Below, in pieces: positions 11,375 to 21,089 of a DNA stretch of 64,000 nucleotides. Position 1 is the first letter of the stretch. The number at the start of each line of letters is the position of its first letter. The translations under genes were made by a program, and so were the position numbers. Under the pieces are notes generated by a model. It was not told the origin of the DNA and did no database searches. It was given only the letters and a program-made list of their open reading frames with translations. The DNA is taken from the NCBI GenBank assembly GCA_963693085.1, contig OY856412.1:1124383244-1124447243 (forward strand). Direction: 5' to 3'. The stretch comes from Alisma plantago-aquatica. Taxonomy: Eukaryota > Streptophyta > Magnoliopsida > Alismatales > Alismataceae.

Positions 11375-11894
11375 GTCGATACCATCGACGGCCTCGTCGA
11401 TGGTATCGACATGGGTTCCGGTTGACATCAGCAAAAATCACACTGCGTCGATACTATCGACACCCCCGTCGATGGTATCGACATGGTCACAGACATGTCG
11501 CAATAAAAGTGTCGATGGTATCGACACCCCAGTCGATACCATCGAGATCTCTGGAGATATTCAGACGAATTTTGCTCAGTCAACTCGATACCATCGACGG
11601 CCTCGTCGATGGTATCGACATCATCACAGGTTGAATGCAACACAACGGCGGTGTCACAATAAAAGCAAGTCGATACCATCGACAAAAGTCGATGGTATCG
11701 ACGGACATGTCACCGATCCGCACACAGACATCGACGACGATCGCAACAGCCACGTCAGCAATCCGGGTGCTGCGTCGATACCATCGACTTCCGTCGATGG
11801 TATCGACCCGTCAGCAATCCGGGTTTCTTGATCCAGCAAACGTCAGCCGTCGATACTCGTGAGGGAGGCCGATACCCGCGTCGATGGTATCGAC
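11375..11894. repeat. Internal array of 15-bp dyads (GTCGAT-N3-ATCGAC)
   Basis: About 13 copies of GTCGATACCATCGAC or its complement GTCGATGGTATCGAC occur, a few imperfect. Each copy is itself a dyad (6-bp arms around ACC or GGT). Most are arranged as head-to-head pairs 4-7 bp apart, for example 11375-11389 with 11396-11410, and 11447-11461 with 11468-11482, so each pair can fold as a longer hairpin. Spacers between pairs are about 25-70 bp and differ in sequence, though several hold AATAAAAG. ORFs read through this array are simple translations of the repeat. Confidence 0.9.
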
Positions 11895-11920
11895 GGGTCA
11901 ACAGGGGCGCCGATCAAGCC

Positions 11921-11954
11921 TATTTAAGGGGACTTGCAACGTCACTTGACGTCA
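11921..11954 (+). promoter_or_regulatory. Possible internal promoter: TATA-like box and bZIP-type site
   Basis: TATTTAAG (11921-11928) lies 27 bp after the last dyad and 182 bp before the second gene's ATG. TGACGTCA (11947-11954), the palindromic core bound by plant bZIP factors, follows. Function is inferred from sequence and position only. Confidence 0.35.
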
Positions 11955-12109
11955 CACCTTCAGAGCAAGTATCCTCCTTTGCGCCTAGCACTCCCCTGAG
12001 CCCTCCAAGACTGAAGAGAAGTGTCATCGAGCGGAGATCTTCATCGAGCGGAGAATTTCTTCTCCATGTTCACCGAGCTCTTTTCTTCTAATCCCATCTT
12101 CTCACAACC

Positions 12110-13696
12110 ATGGTGCACACCGCCAGAGCGTCGTCCTCAAGCGCTCACCCTATGGAGATCGAGGAGTTCGTTCCTCCCCCACCCGCTTCCATCCCTCGTC
12201 CACGCCTAATTCATGCCAACATGGATGTGAGGAAGGTCTACGAGGAGATAATGAAGCGAAAGTTTGAGCCCACCCGGTATGTGGACCGGGGCATGACCCA
12301 GGAGCTGGGGTTTGAGGCCAACTTGGCCTATGTGTTGGCCGGGCAAGCGCGGCACACCAATCGCCTTTATGAGCAGATCGAATGTCATGCGGATGGGCAG
12401 CCGTTTTTTGGTGAATGGCCCACCTACAAGGAACTGGTGGCTGAGTTCATGGCGTCTCTTGATATCTGCGTCATACCAAATGACGTGGTACCATCGGACC
12501 AGACGTGGATCAAGGGAAGGGTGTCCTTCCGACTCTTCAACAACAATTACAACATCACGTTGAAGCAGTTCAACGACATCTTCAACTGGAACCACGGCCG
12601 CAACGATCACCGACGCCCCGACGCCCGCACCGACTACGACAAAATCTTCGCCGAGCTAGTTACAGTGCCGGCAGGGAAGACTGTGAGCTACCATAACGCA
12701 GCGGTAGCGGATTTTGAGCACCCGTTCGTCTGGGTCCTGCATAGGATGTTGAGCTTGACTTTCTTCGCTCGAAGCGATCTTGCTTTGAGCAAGTTTCAGG
12801 AGAGTGACCTGTTCTTTCTCTACACACTCCTGAAACGTCAAGAGTGCAACTGGGGGGCGTTCTGGCTACAGCGCGTCCTGGCGGTGAAGCGGAGCACAAG
12901 GAAGGCTCCAATCCATTTTGGTGGTCTTGTCACCAAGTTGGCTCTTTACTTGGGGTTGAACCTTCAGTCCATGACTCCGATCTTTATGAGGAGCAAGGTG
13001 AACGTGCAACATTTGCACCGTTCAAACCTCATTCTTCTCTGGGACGGGTTGGCGTACGCTCATTGCCACATCAACCAAGCTTATCAGGAGAGCTCCCTAC
13101 CGGACGACGTCTTCAACATAGAGGGCAAGCAACACTTCCGGTGGCCAATCATAGCCATCGAGTTCTCCGAGGAAGACGGCGGTGGTGACGAGCAAGAAGG
13201 CGAGGCTGCAGAGGAAGAGGAGGCTTTCACACCTCTTCGAGCACGTGTGGCACCACAGAAGCATCCTAGGATGCATCCGGGTGCATCTTCATCATCTCAG
13301 CCCCCGCCACCATCACCACAGTACGAGAAGCCAACCGCGGATCCCTATTCCATGCAGGGGATGTACACCATGCTGTAGGACATCCAGCAAACTCAGTAGC
13401 AGCACATGGGTATGTATACCAGCATTCATGAGACTACGAGTCGGGTACTTGACAACCAACGGGCTATGTTCGAGAACGAGCGGCTCATCCTCGCCAACCA
13501 AGAGCAAATGCACAACCGGTTGCAGCGGATAGAGACACAACAGGAGCCCTTCTTCGACCATTACTGGAGTCAAGACTACTTTGGAGGCTATCCACAGCCT
13601 CCACCGAGGACCCAATATGATCCAAGCTTCCAGGGGGAGTGCCCGTCTTGGGATCCTACGGCACCGCAATACCCACCACCGCCTCCACAGGATTGA
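12110..13696 (+). pseudogene. Element B second gene: Athila ORF-1-like protein, two in-frame TAGs
   Basis: The 528-codon frame is broken by TAG at 13376 and 13397, leaving a 422-residue first part. Residues about 35-345 look like the ATHILA ORF-1 family found in plant Athila retrotransposons: a TYKELVAEFMASL block, then VSFRLFNNNYNITLKQFND, then a long helical region to about residue 345. An acidic patch and a serine/proline-rich tail follow; after the stops come a glutamine-rich possible coiled coil and a tyrosine/proline-rich end. The role of this family is not known; I see no signal peptide or clear membrane segment, so an envelope role is unsupported here. Both stops can be read as CAG changed to TAG. 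It starts ATGGTGCACAC, the same 11 bases as gag. Confidence 0.75.
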
Positions 13697-13770
13697 TCAG
13701 GGTATCACTGTTCCACCCTTAAGTTGGTTTTTGACTATGAGGCCATAGTCGATTTCAAGCTTAGGGGGGT

Positions 13771-13936
13771 GGCTGGAACAACTCTATCTTTTATCTTTTC
13801 TTTAGTTGTTTTTAGTTTTTGCTTTAATTAGTTCTTGCAATTTCAGTTTTTGTGGCTGGAACAGCTCGATCTTTTATCTTTTCTTTAGTTGTTTTTAGTT
13901 TTTGCTTTAATTAGTTCTTGCAATTTCAGTTTTTGT
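13771..13936 (+). repeat. 83-bp tandem duplication in element B 3' UTR
   Basis: Two near-identical 83-bp units (13771-13853 and 13854-13936) begin GGCTGGAACA and end CAGTTTTTGT. They lie directly after a polypurine tract (about 13750-13770). Confidence 0.9.
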
Positions 13937-15343
13937 TTAGGATCCACATCTATCTAGTGTAATTGTGGATGTCTTAAAAATTGTCATCTCGTTGTTTTCA
14001 TGGGAAATTTAAGGGAATTTCAAAATTTTTTGTGTCTTTTGGATAGCTTAACTTGGTTGCCCTTGGGAAACTTGTCCTATGAAAATGATTGATTATGTCA
14101 ACTCTAAAGCAATATGTCACACCCACAACCCCATTGACTCATGAAAAGTGGATAGTAACGGTTGTTTGAGCCTAACCTAATCAAATGGTAATGAGACCTT
14201 AATTGGATATAAGAGAAAGAACCCTTTGAACTACTACACATGTCAGTAAGGAGGGACACATGATATTTTTCTAAGGTTCAGTAACTTAATATTGTGATCA
14301 TTCCACTTCATATTTTTCCATAATTCACCAAAGAATTGGAAGTAAAGTACAGTTTTAATTCCTCCTTGCGTGCATAGCATGTAGATAGGATTTGCATTGT
14401 TATTTTCATACTTTTGCATAAAATGAAAAAATGTATAGTGATTCATGCACATTACCTTTAGGTGCATGTCATGTAGTTGCACTCATAACTTTCATGATTT
14501 TCATGCATAAGTACACCATGTACCTCAGTTTGTCTTGGAAAGTGATCTAAATTGTCCCATACCCTCGAAATAGTACAAAGATTTCCAATCATGAAGAAAA
14601 TAGCCTAACACATGTATCTCTGAGCAATTATGGATATGTGGGTTTTAAAAAAAAAAGAAAAAAAATCTGAAAATCTGAAAAAATTGAGAAAAGAAAAAAA
14701 AAAGAGAATTTAGAAGGAAATGGAATAAGAGGGAGAAAGGAACATGATATCACTTGCATAACAAGGAAACTGAGTACATGATGTGGCTTAATTAGATTTC
14801 TATCTCTTTTTGAGGTGGAAGGTTAGTGCATGCATCATTCCACCCAATTATAGGCATTAGGGCATTTTCAATGTGTATTTGCATCATTTAGGGCATTTTG
14901 TTGTATGCATTTTGAAACTGTGTAATACTTCCAAATTCTTCCATGAATCACCCATTCCATCCACCCGTTGCTCGGATTGGTAGGCCACCGTGATTTTCTC
15001 CTCACTCATGTTTATCAGGAGAACTGCTTCCATGTAGATGGTAGTTAGGGCGAGCAACGTAGTGTAGGAGATCACAAGATGCACTAATGCTGAATCGGCA
15101 AATTTTATTATGTTAACTGCCTTATGTGATAGTGTTCATTGGTTCGAAGGATAATTTCTTTTATTGATGATTATTGTCGCCTGTAGGGTAATTATTGTTC
15201 TGTGATTAGGAAAGGCCGATTTGAGAACGTTTAGTGGGAGTCATGTGGAATGTGGGGTGTTGTGTTGATTTTTAGTTGACATCTGCAATCTTATTCTAAA
15301 GATTAGTTGCTCGAGGGCGAGCAATGTTTAAGCTTAGGGGAGT
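13937..15343 (+). other. Element B 3' UTR ending in hairpin and polypurine tract
   Basis: It is non-coding and AT-rich, with an A-rich stretch at 14647-14710. At the end, TTGCTCGAGGGCGAGCAA (15307-15324) is a perfect hairpin, followed by AAGCTTAGGGGAG (15330-15342), the polypurine tract that primes plus-strand synthesis next to the 3' LTR. A second purine run (AAGCTTAGGGGGGTGG) lies at about 13757-13772. Confidence 0.7.
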
Positions 15344-16897
15344 TTGATGCGATGATTTTGAGTCGCATTTAGAGACCTATTTCATATGTTTTTTGTGCTT
15401 TAATTACTCATTTTCATGGATATTATTGCATAATTCACTTTATTTGGTCTTTGCCATCATTTTATATCAAATCCCCTTTGTTTTACTATTTTGAGCATTA
15501 TTTATCATCTTATTATAAATTGTGTGGATTTACTTGGGCTTGTTGTGAAATTTCAGGAAAAACAAGTATCTGCTTCCGTCGATACCATCGACGGAAGTCG
15601 ATACCATCGACCAAGCCACAGGTTGTCAGCCGAGAAGAGCAATACAGAGTCGATACCATCGACGAAAGTCGATGCCATCGACACAAGGAGAACTACAGCG
15701 TCGCTAAACGACAACAACTGACGCTAAAGGAGTCGATACCATCGACACCCAAGTCGATGGTATCGAGATCACCACAGGCACTCAGAATAAAAGAAAGGAA
15801 AGCTGCCGCTAATCCGTTGGGTCGATACCATCGACCCGCGTCGATGGTATCGACGCCGGCAGATATGCGTTGGATCTGTTTTGATCTCGATCGGACGGCT
15901 GTTGTTATTTGACGACCTAATTAGGGACTTATACCTAATTACGGCCGCTGAGACGAGAGGATCATCTCATTTTGGATTGCACGAGTGCCGAGGAGGAGAG
16001 AAAGGAGAACGGAGGCCGAGAAGCTCATCCCGGGTGATTCAGACGCTGCCGAAGACGATTTCCACCACCGACAGGCGGGGGAAGCTCGTGTTCTACGCCA
16101 AGGATCCACCGGTTCTTCTCCGTTCAGGGGTTTTCCCATTTATTTCCCGTTTTTCTTATGAATCCCCCAATTTCTACCATGTATTCGTGTGAGATGAACA
16201 TGAGAGGCTAAAACCCTCAATCTTTAGGACCGGGAGTAGCCCGGGAATGCATTGTATGACATTTTTATATCAATAATTCATATTTTTCTCTCAAATCTGT
16301 GGTATAGATTCGTTTTCTCCATTTCTATTGTTATGCTTGATCACCATAATAATAATTTAACACCCTTAATCACTTCGACAGAAGGATTAACGGTTGAAAA
16401 GAGACGAATTCTACATTAATCAATAAAACCCTTGACAAAGGAGTTGTAAAATTAATGGTGGGAACTGAGAGACCGTTTTTAATGCGCTTAGTTTAGGGGA
16501 ATGATTACTACGACGGTGGAATCAACCTAAATCTAAGTAGTGAATTACACCACGACAGTGGGTAATTCTATTTTCAGGCCACTACCCGGATAGAGAGAGA
16601 AGTGTGAGGAATTATATGAAACCTAATACAATGTTGACCCGCGGTGAAACCGCCATCCTAAAGATATCCCTTTGAATTGATTAAATTAACCTTTAATCGA
16701 TTGTTTTCTTTGTTTGATTTTTATTTTCTTTTTAATTTGAACACAAAACCCTACTTTGTTAATTGGTCTAGCTGATTGCGATTAGTTAGTAGAAGTCTCC
16801 AGTAATTCACGTATCCCTGAGTTCGACTCGGGCCTCACAAGGCCTATATTACTCGACGTGTATACTTGCGTTTAAGCGCGTAGTAAAATACACGTCA
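15344..16897 (+). repeat. Element B 3' LTR, complete (1554 bp)
   Basis: It starts TGATGCGATG after the polypurine tract and ends CACGTCA. The U3 part contains eight 15-bp dyads between 15580 and 15856: two direct pairs (near 15580 and 15650) and two inverted pairs (near 15731 and 15821). Positions 551-1554 match the 5' LTR with about 1% difference. The duplicated target TGATG follows at 16898. Confidence 0.9.
15580..15856. repeat. LTR array of 15-bp dyads in element B
   Basis: Eight copies of GTCGATACCATCGAC or its complement, one with GCC and one ending GAG. They share the core of the internal array, but the spacer sequences are different, so this is not a simple copy of that array. Confidence 0.9.
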
Positions 16898-16995
16898 TGA
16901 TGCTAATTTTATTTAATGAAAAATTAACTAGAAGGTAAAAACAAAATTTAAGAAACATTCTGATTTGAAAAGAAAAGTAAAACAAATTTATTGAT

Positions 16996-17030
16996 CCGGT
17001 GGCCTCCCGATAAGTGCCTTTGTTTTAGGT
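16996..17030 (-). other. Athila-type post-integrase motif in element C
   Basis: On the minus strand GGCACTTATCGGGAGGCCACC follows about 30 bp after the integrase stop. It is the counterpart of the 11244-11261 stem-loop in B, with a weaker stem. Confidence 0.5.
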
Positions 17031-17056
17031 CGATGGCTCGACTGAATCCTTCAGCT

Positions 17057-18245
17057 TCACGGTGGATACTTTTGATTGGTGAGTTCCAACATTGCTTCAG
17101 TGCCTATGTCAGTTGAGGTAAAATATCTCTTTAAGCGGTGACCATTTGTTATGAATTCACCTAACTTTTCACTCCACAATGAGAAGGCACCATGTGGGGA
17201 GATGCTCTTAACGATGTATGGTCCAGACCAGTGTGAGCAGAGTTTTCCTGGAAATAACTTCAACCTTGAGTTGAGTACTAGGACTTGGTCTCCCACTTGT
17301 ATATATTTTCTTTTTAGATGTCCATCATGCCAAAGTTTTGTGCGTTCTTTGTAGATTCATGCATTCTCATAAGCTGTCATCCTGAGTTCATCCAGCTCTT
17401 GGAGTTGAAGAATCCTGGCTTGGCCTATTTCTTTCATATCAAAGTTCAGTTGTTTAATTGCCCACCATGCCTTGTGTTCCAGTTCGAATGGTAGGTGTCA
17501 AGCCTTTTCATATATTAATCGAAAAGGTGTAGCCCCGAGGGGAGTTTTATAAGCAGTTCGATAGGCCCATAATGCGTCGTTGATTTTCACGGACCAATAT
17601 TTCCGATTCCGGCCAACTGTCTTTTCTAAGATACTCTTGAGTTGATGATTAGAAACCTCCACCTATCCAATTGTCTGTGGATGGTAAGATGAGACTACCT
17701 TGTGAGTAACACCATACTTTCTTAGCAATGCTTCAAAGGTTCTTTCAAGAAAATGGGAACCTCTGTCGGATATCACCGTGTGTGGGACACCAAAATGGGG
17801 AAAAATAGTATCCTTGAATAATTTGATGGCTGGTTTGGAATCATTAGTGATGGTTGGTATGGATTCAAACCATTTTGAGACGTAGTCCACCACCACTAGG
17901 ATGTATGAAAATCCATGGGAAGATGGGAATGGACCCATGCAGTCCACCCCCCCAAACATCAAATATCTCTACTTCTTGCCATAGATTCAGTGGCATCTCA
18001 TCTCTCTTTGTTATATTGCCTGATCTTTGACATTTGTCACATGATAGGACAAAGTCGTAGGAATCTTTGGATATGGTTGGCCAGAAGAATCCACATTGCA
18101 AAACCTTCAAGGCAATCATTTTAGAGCTCATATGTCCTCCCACTGGTCCTGAGTGACATTGTTTTAAAATAAGTTGAGCTTCTTCTTCGGCAATACATCG
18201 TCTATACAGACCATCAACACATAGTTTGAAAAGGTATGGCTCATC
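17057..18245 (-). pseudogene. Element C integrase, frameshifted
   Basis: It encodes the enzyme that inserts retroelement cDNA. On the minus strand there is an HHCC zinc-binding region (GGHM at the start of the block, CDKCQ near its end), then the rve catalytic core with DCMG, the second Asp in ISDRGSHF, and the glutamate in a VEVSN stretch near 17650. A C-terminal region ends near 17057 (GDQVLVLNSRLKLFPGKL and GPY). A run of seven G on the minus strand (C7 at 17947-17953) shifts the frame between zinc domain and core. A TAG follows HPQTIG near 17660, and a further TGA lies near 17510. Confidence 0.85.
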
Positions 18246-19103
18246 TCAGTAGTACCGTTTCACATCATGCATAAATTTCTTCAGTGCATTTCCGGTGCAT
18301 TGAGGATGAATAACCCCAACAATGAGGTAGTTCACAAAATCTGAGTACCATAGTATAACTTCCGAGACCTTCATTAGTTGATCATCTGAAAGGGAATCAT
18401 TAATCAGAATGTTCTCGGTTTTTAGAGTGTGGATGCGACTGAGGTGATCTACTACAACATTCTCTATACCCTTTTTATCTCTTATCTCTAAATCAAATTC
18501 TTGTAATAGGACGATCCATCTAATTAACCTGGGTTTTGCATATTCCTTTGCTAGAAGGTAACAGATGGTAGTGTGGTCTATGTAGATAATGACCTTTGAA
18601 CCAATTAGGTAGGATCTGAACTTGTCAAAGGCATACAGGACTGCTAGAATCTCTTTCTCAGTAGTTGCATAGTTTCTCTGGGCTTCATCGAGAGTTTTCG
18701 ATGCATAATAGATCACATAATGTTTCTTCTCTATACATTTCCCTAAAGCAACACCCACAACATAGTCACTAGCATTGTACATAATTTCAAAAGGATGTTC
18801 CCAGTCAGGAGCTTTAATGATGGGGGTGGTTGTAAGGGCTTGCTTCAGAGTGTTGAAGCTTTTGACACATTCTTCATCAAAATTGAATTCAACATCTTTT
18901 AGTAACAAATTTGTCATTGGCTTGGTTATCTTTGAAAAGTCCTTTATGAATCTTCTGTAAAATCTTGCATGACCTAAGAAAGCACTGACTTCTTTTACAT
19001 TTGTTGGAATATCCAGTTTAGAAATCACTTCAATCTTGGCTTTATCTACTTCAATTCCTCTATTGCTGACCCTATGGCTGAGGACAATGCCTTCCTTTAC
19101 CAT
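18246..19103 (-). CDS. Element C RT thumb and RNase H segment
   Basis: A 285-codon open segment encodes the end of the RT ([18 protein letters not shown]) and a Ty3-type RNase H. The RNase H has [12 protein letters not shown] (first acidic residue), [33 protein letters not shown] (the conserved E) and [10 protein letters not shown] (D). The ATG at 19103 is only the first Met after a stop; translation would come from the upstream polyprotein. Confidence 0.85.
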   Translation of the reverse strand: MVKEGIVLSHRVSNRGIEVDKAKIEVISKLDIPTNVKEVSAFLGHARFYRRFIKDFSKITKPMTNLLLKDVEFNFDEECVKSFNTLKQALTTTPIIKAPDWEHPFEIMYNASDYVVGVALGKCIEKKHYVIYYASKTLDEAQRNYATTEKEILAVLYAFDKFRSYLIGSKVIIYIDHTTICYLLAKEYAKPRLIRWIVLLQEFDLEIRDKKGIENVVVDHLSRIHTLKTENILINDSLSDDQLMKVSEVILWYSDFVNYLIVGVIHPQCTGNALKKFMHDVKRYY

Positions 19104-20030
19104 AAAATGGCACTTTTCCCAATTCAGTACAAGATGTGCTTCTTAACAACGTTTGAGGACCAGGGAGAGGTGTTTTAGACATGAATCAAATGAATCTCCG
19201 TATATAGAAAAATCATCCATGAAAACCTCCATAATTGTTTCAGTAAGACCAGCGAATATGGAAGCCATGCAACATTAGAAAGTTGCGGGTGCATTACAGA
19301 GACCAAACAACATTCTTTTAAATGCTTATGTTCCAAATGGGCAGGTAAAAGTTGTTTTCTCTTGGTCATCTAGATGTATGGGTATTTGATAGAATCCAAA
19401 GTAACCGTCAAGATAATAGAAATATTCTTGATGAGCCAACCTTTCTAGGACTTTATCAAGGAAAGACATTGGAAAATGATCCTTTCGAGCTGCCTTGTTT
19501 AATTTTCTATAATCTATGTACATCCTCCACCCTGTGACTGTTCGAGTGGGGATGAGTTCATTGTTTTCATTTTATATAACAATTGTTCCACCTTTCTTCG
19601 GGACTACATGCACTAGGCTCACCCATGGTGAATCTGATATCAGATAGATTATTCCAGCTGTGAGCAGTTTAATGACTTCGCTACGGACCACTTCCTTCAT
19701 ATTTGGATTCAATTTTTGTTGATGCTCAATAGTAGGCTTGTGATCTTCCATTATAGGGATCTTGTGCATACACATCGCTTGACTAACACCAGTTAGGTCA
19801 TTCATTTTGTAGCCAATCACTTTCTTCCTTTCCTTCAATTCTTTCATGAGTTTATCTTCTTGTTTGATTGTAAGATCAGAATTTATTATTACAGGACAAA
19901 CCTTGAGATCATCCAAAAACACATACTTTAGTCCCTCGGGAAGGGGCTTCATTTTGGGAGCCTCCAATTTTTTTGCATGTGTCTTCTGTAGTTTCCATAG
20001 CTTTGAGTTCTTCACTAGTGGCTTTAACAT
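19104..20030 (-). pseudogene. Element C reverse transcriptase, interrupted
   Basis: Minus-strand Ty3-gypsy RT. Visible blocks are SPWVSLVHVVPKKGG near 19590, YIDYRKLNKAARKDHFP at about 19470-19520, the LDGYFGFYQIPI block, CPFGT, and the catalytic FMDD at 19212-19223. Stops occur near 19569, 19326, 19276 and 19145, and the frame changes relative to the protease ORF near 19950-20030. The enzyme cannot be made from this copy. Confidence 0.85.
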
Positions 20031-21078
20031 CTTCTTTAGCAGAGTCGAGGGATTCGATGCAATCCTTTACTTGTTCATAAATTGGTTCATCAACTGATGG
20101 GTTCATCAGAGCAACTTCTAAAGGATTGTCTGCTTCATGATGCTCTTGAGTCAGAAGTGACATTTTCTCAATGCAGTCAATCAGATAGACTTCTTCTTGC
20201 ATACTTGGTCTTCTCATACTTTCAAAAACTTTAAATTCGAGAGTTTCTTTGCCTAATCTGAGTAGTAAGGTACCTGATTCAACATCAATTAGGGCTCTTG
20301 CAGTTATGAGGAATGGATGACCAAAGATGAGAGGATATCTGGCGTCTTCGTTTATGTCCATAATGACAAATTTGCATGGAACATACGTGTCCTTGCCTAC
20401 CTTGACCGAGACATCTTCGAGGATTCGTAGCGAACATTTTATTGAATTGTCTACAAGCTGTATAGTCATGCCAGTAGGGAGCAATTCTGCAAACCCTAGT
20501 CTTTTGTACATGCTAAGTGGCATAATAGAGATGCTTGTGCCGAGATCTGCCAATCCTTTCTTGCATGATGAGTCGCCAATGTGACATGAAATTCCAAAGG
20601 ATCTCGGGTCTTTTTGTTTCTTGGGCATCTTGCTCAATATGATATCAGATGTAGTTGTTGCCAGTTTTACTATCTCATACTCTTCAGTTATATACTTCTC
20701 GGTGAGGAGTGACTTTAAGTACTTTGTCCATGCTGGTATCTCGGCCAGAGCATCCAAAAAGGGTATATCTACATGAAGTTTCTTCATAGCTTCTTTAAAC
20801 TTATTGAATCTGGTATCAAGCTTTGTTTGCCTTAGACGTGCTGGAAAAGGTATACGAGGTTTGTACATAGGGATATCAGGTTCTGGAGTCTCAGTCTCTT
20901 CGTCTTCTTGATCAACCTTCTCAAAATTTTCTTTTTCAGACTTATCATCTTTTGATTGAGTCTCTTGTGTTGTTGAGTCTTGGGCAATTACAGGTTCATC
21001 CTCGTCTGTAATAACCACAAGTGTCTTTTCAGGGGGATCCGAATAGTCTTTCCCTGACCTAGTGGTGACTGTCTTCAA
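19909..21078 (-). CDS. Element C gag tail and aspartic protease
   Basis: A 389-codon open segment. It has an acidic linker, a block shared with A and B (the YLKSLLTEKY region and a KKQKDPRSF region), then the protease with LADLGTSISIMPLSMYKRLG. The catalytic Asp is about residue 178 and the triad is DLG, which is common in Athila-type proteases. IFGHPFL follows about 75 residues later. It is in frame with the gag ORF upstream, past a TAG near 21184. Confidence 0.8.
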   Translation of the reverse strand: MKTVTTRSGKDYSDPPEKTLVVITDEDEPVIAQDSTTQETQSKDDKSEKENFEKVDQEDEETETPEPDIPMYKPRIPFPARLRQTKLDTRFNKFKEAMKKLHVDIPFLDALAEIPAWTKYLKSLLTEKYITEEYEIVKLATTTSDIILSKMPKKQKDPRSFGISCHIGDSSCKKGLADLGTSISIMPLSMYKRLGFAELLPTGMTIQLVDNSIKCSLRILEDVSVKVGKDTYVPCKFVIMDINEDARYPLIFGHPFLITARALIDVESGTLLLRLGKETLEFKVFESMRRPSMQEEVYLIDCIEKMSLLTQEHHEADNPLEVALMNPSVDEPIYEQVKDCIESLDSAKEDVKATSEELKAMETTEDTCKKIGGSQNEAPSRGTKVCVFG

Positions 21079-21089
21079 CTGTTCAGGAT

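Larger units (their letters stand above)
7673..16897 (+). mobile_element. Element B: young non-autonomous Athila-type retrotransposon
   Basis: Order: truncated 5' LTR, PBS, gag-protease frame, the conserved Athila post-pol stem-loop, an internal dyad array, an Athila ORF-1-like gene, a long 3' UTR with two polypurine modules, and a complete 3' LTR. There is no RT, RNase H or integrase between protease (ends 11199) and the stem-loop (11244). The two LTRs differ by about 11 substitutions and no gaps over 1004 aligned bases (my count by eye), so insertion was recent. The 3' LTR is followed by TGATG (16898-16902). The reverse complement of TGATG lies beside a detached 90-bp start of the same LTR type at 29142-29231. 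Confidence 0.85.

Noticed and set aside
11340..11862. Several ORFs on both strands through the internal dyad array of element B
   Set aside because: They encode simple repeats (RYHR, RWYR, IPST) that are direct translations of the 15-bp dyad, with no domain; non-coding is more likely.
11375..11894. CRISPR-like repeat-spacer appearance
   Set aside because: Plant nuclear sequence, repeats in both orientations, irregular spacing, no cas genes. It is a dyad array in a retrotransposon.
12110..13378. Envelope protein call for the ORF-1-like gene
   Set aside because: No signal peptide, transmembrane segment or cleavage site is visible; only the family resemblance to ATHILA ORF-1 is supported.
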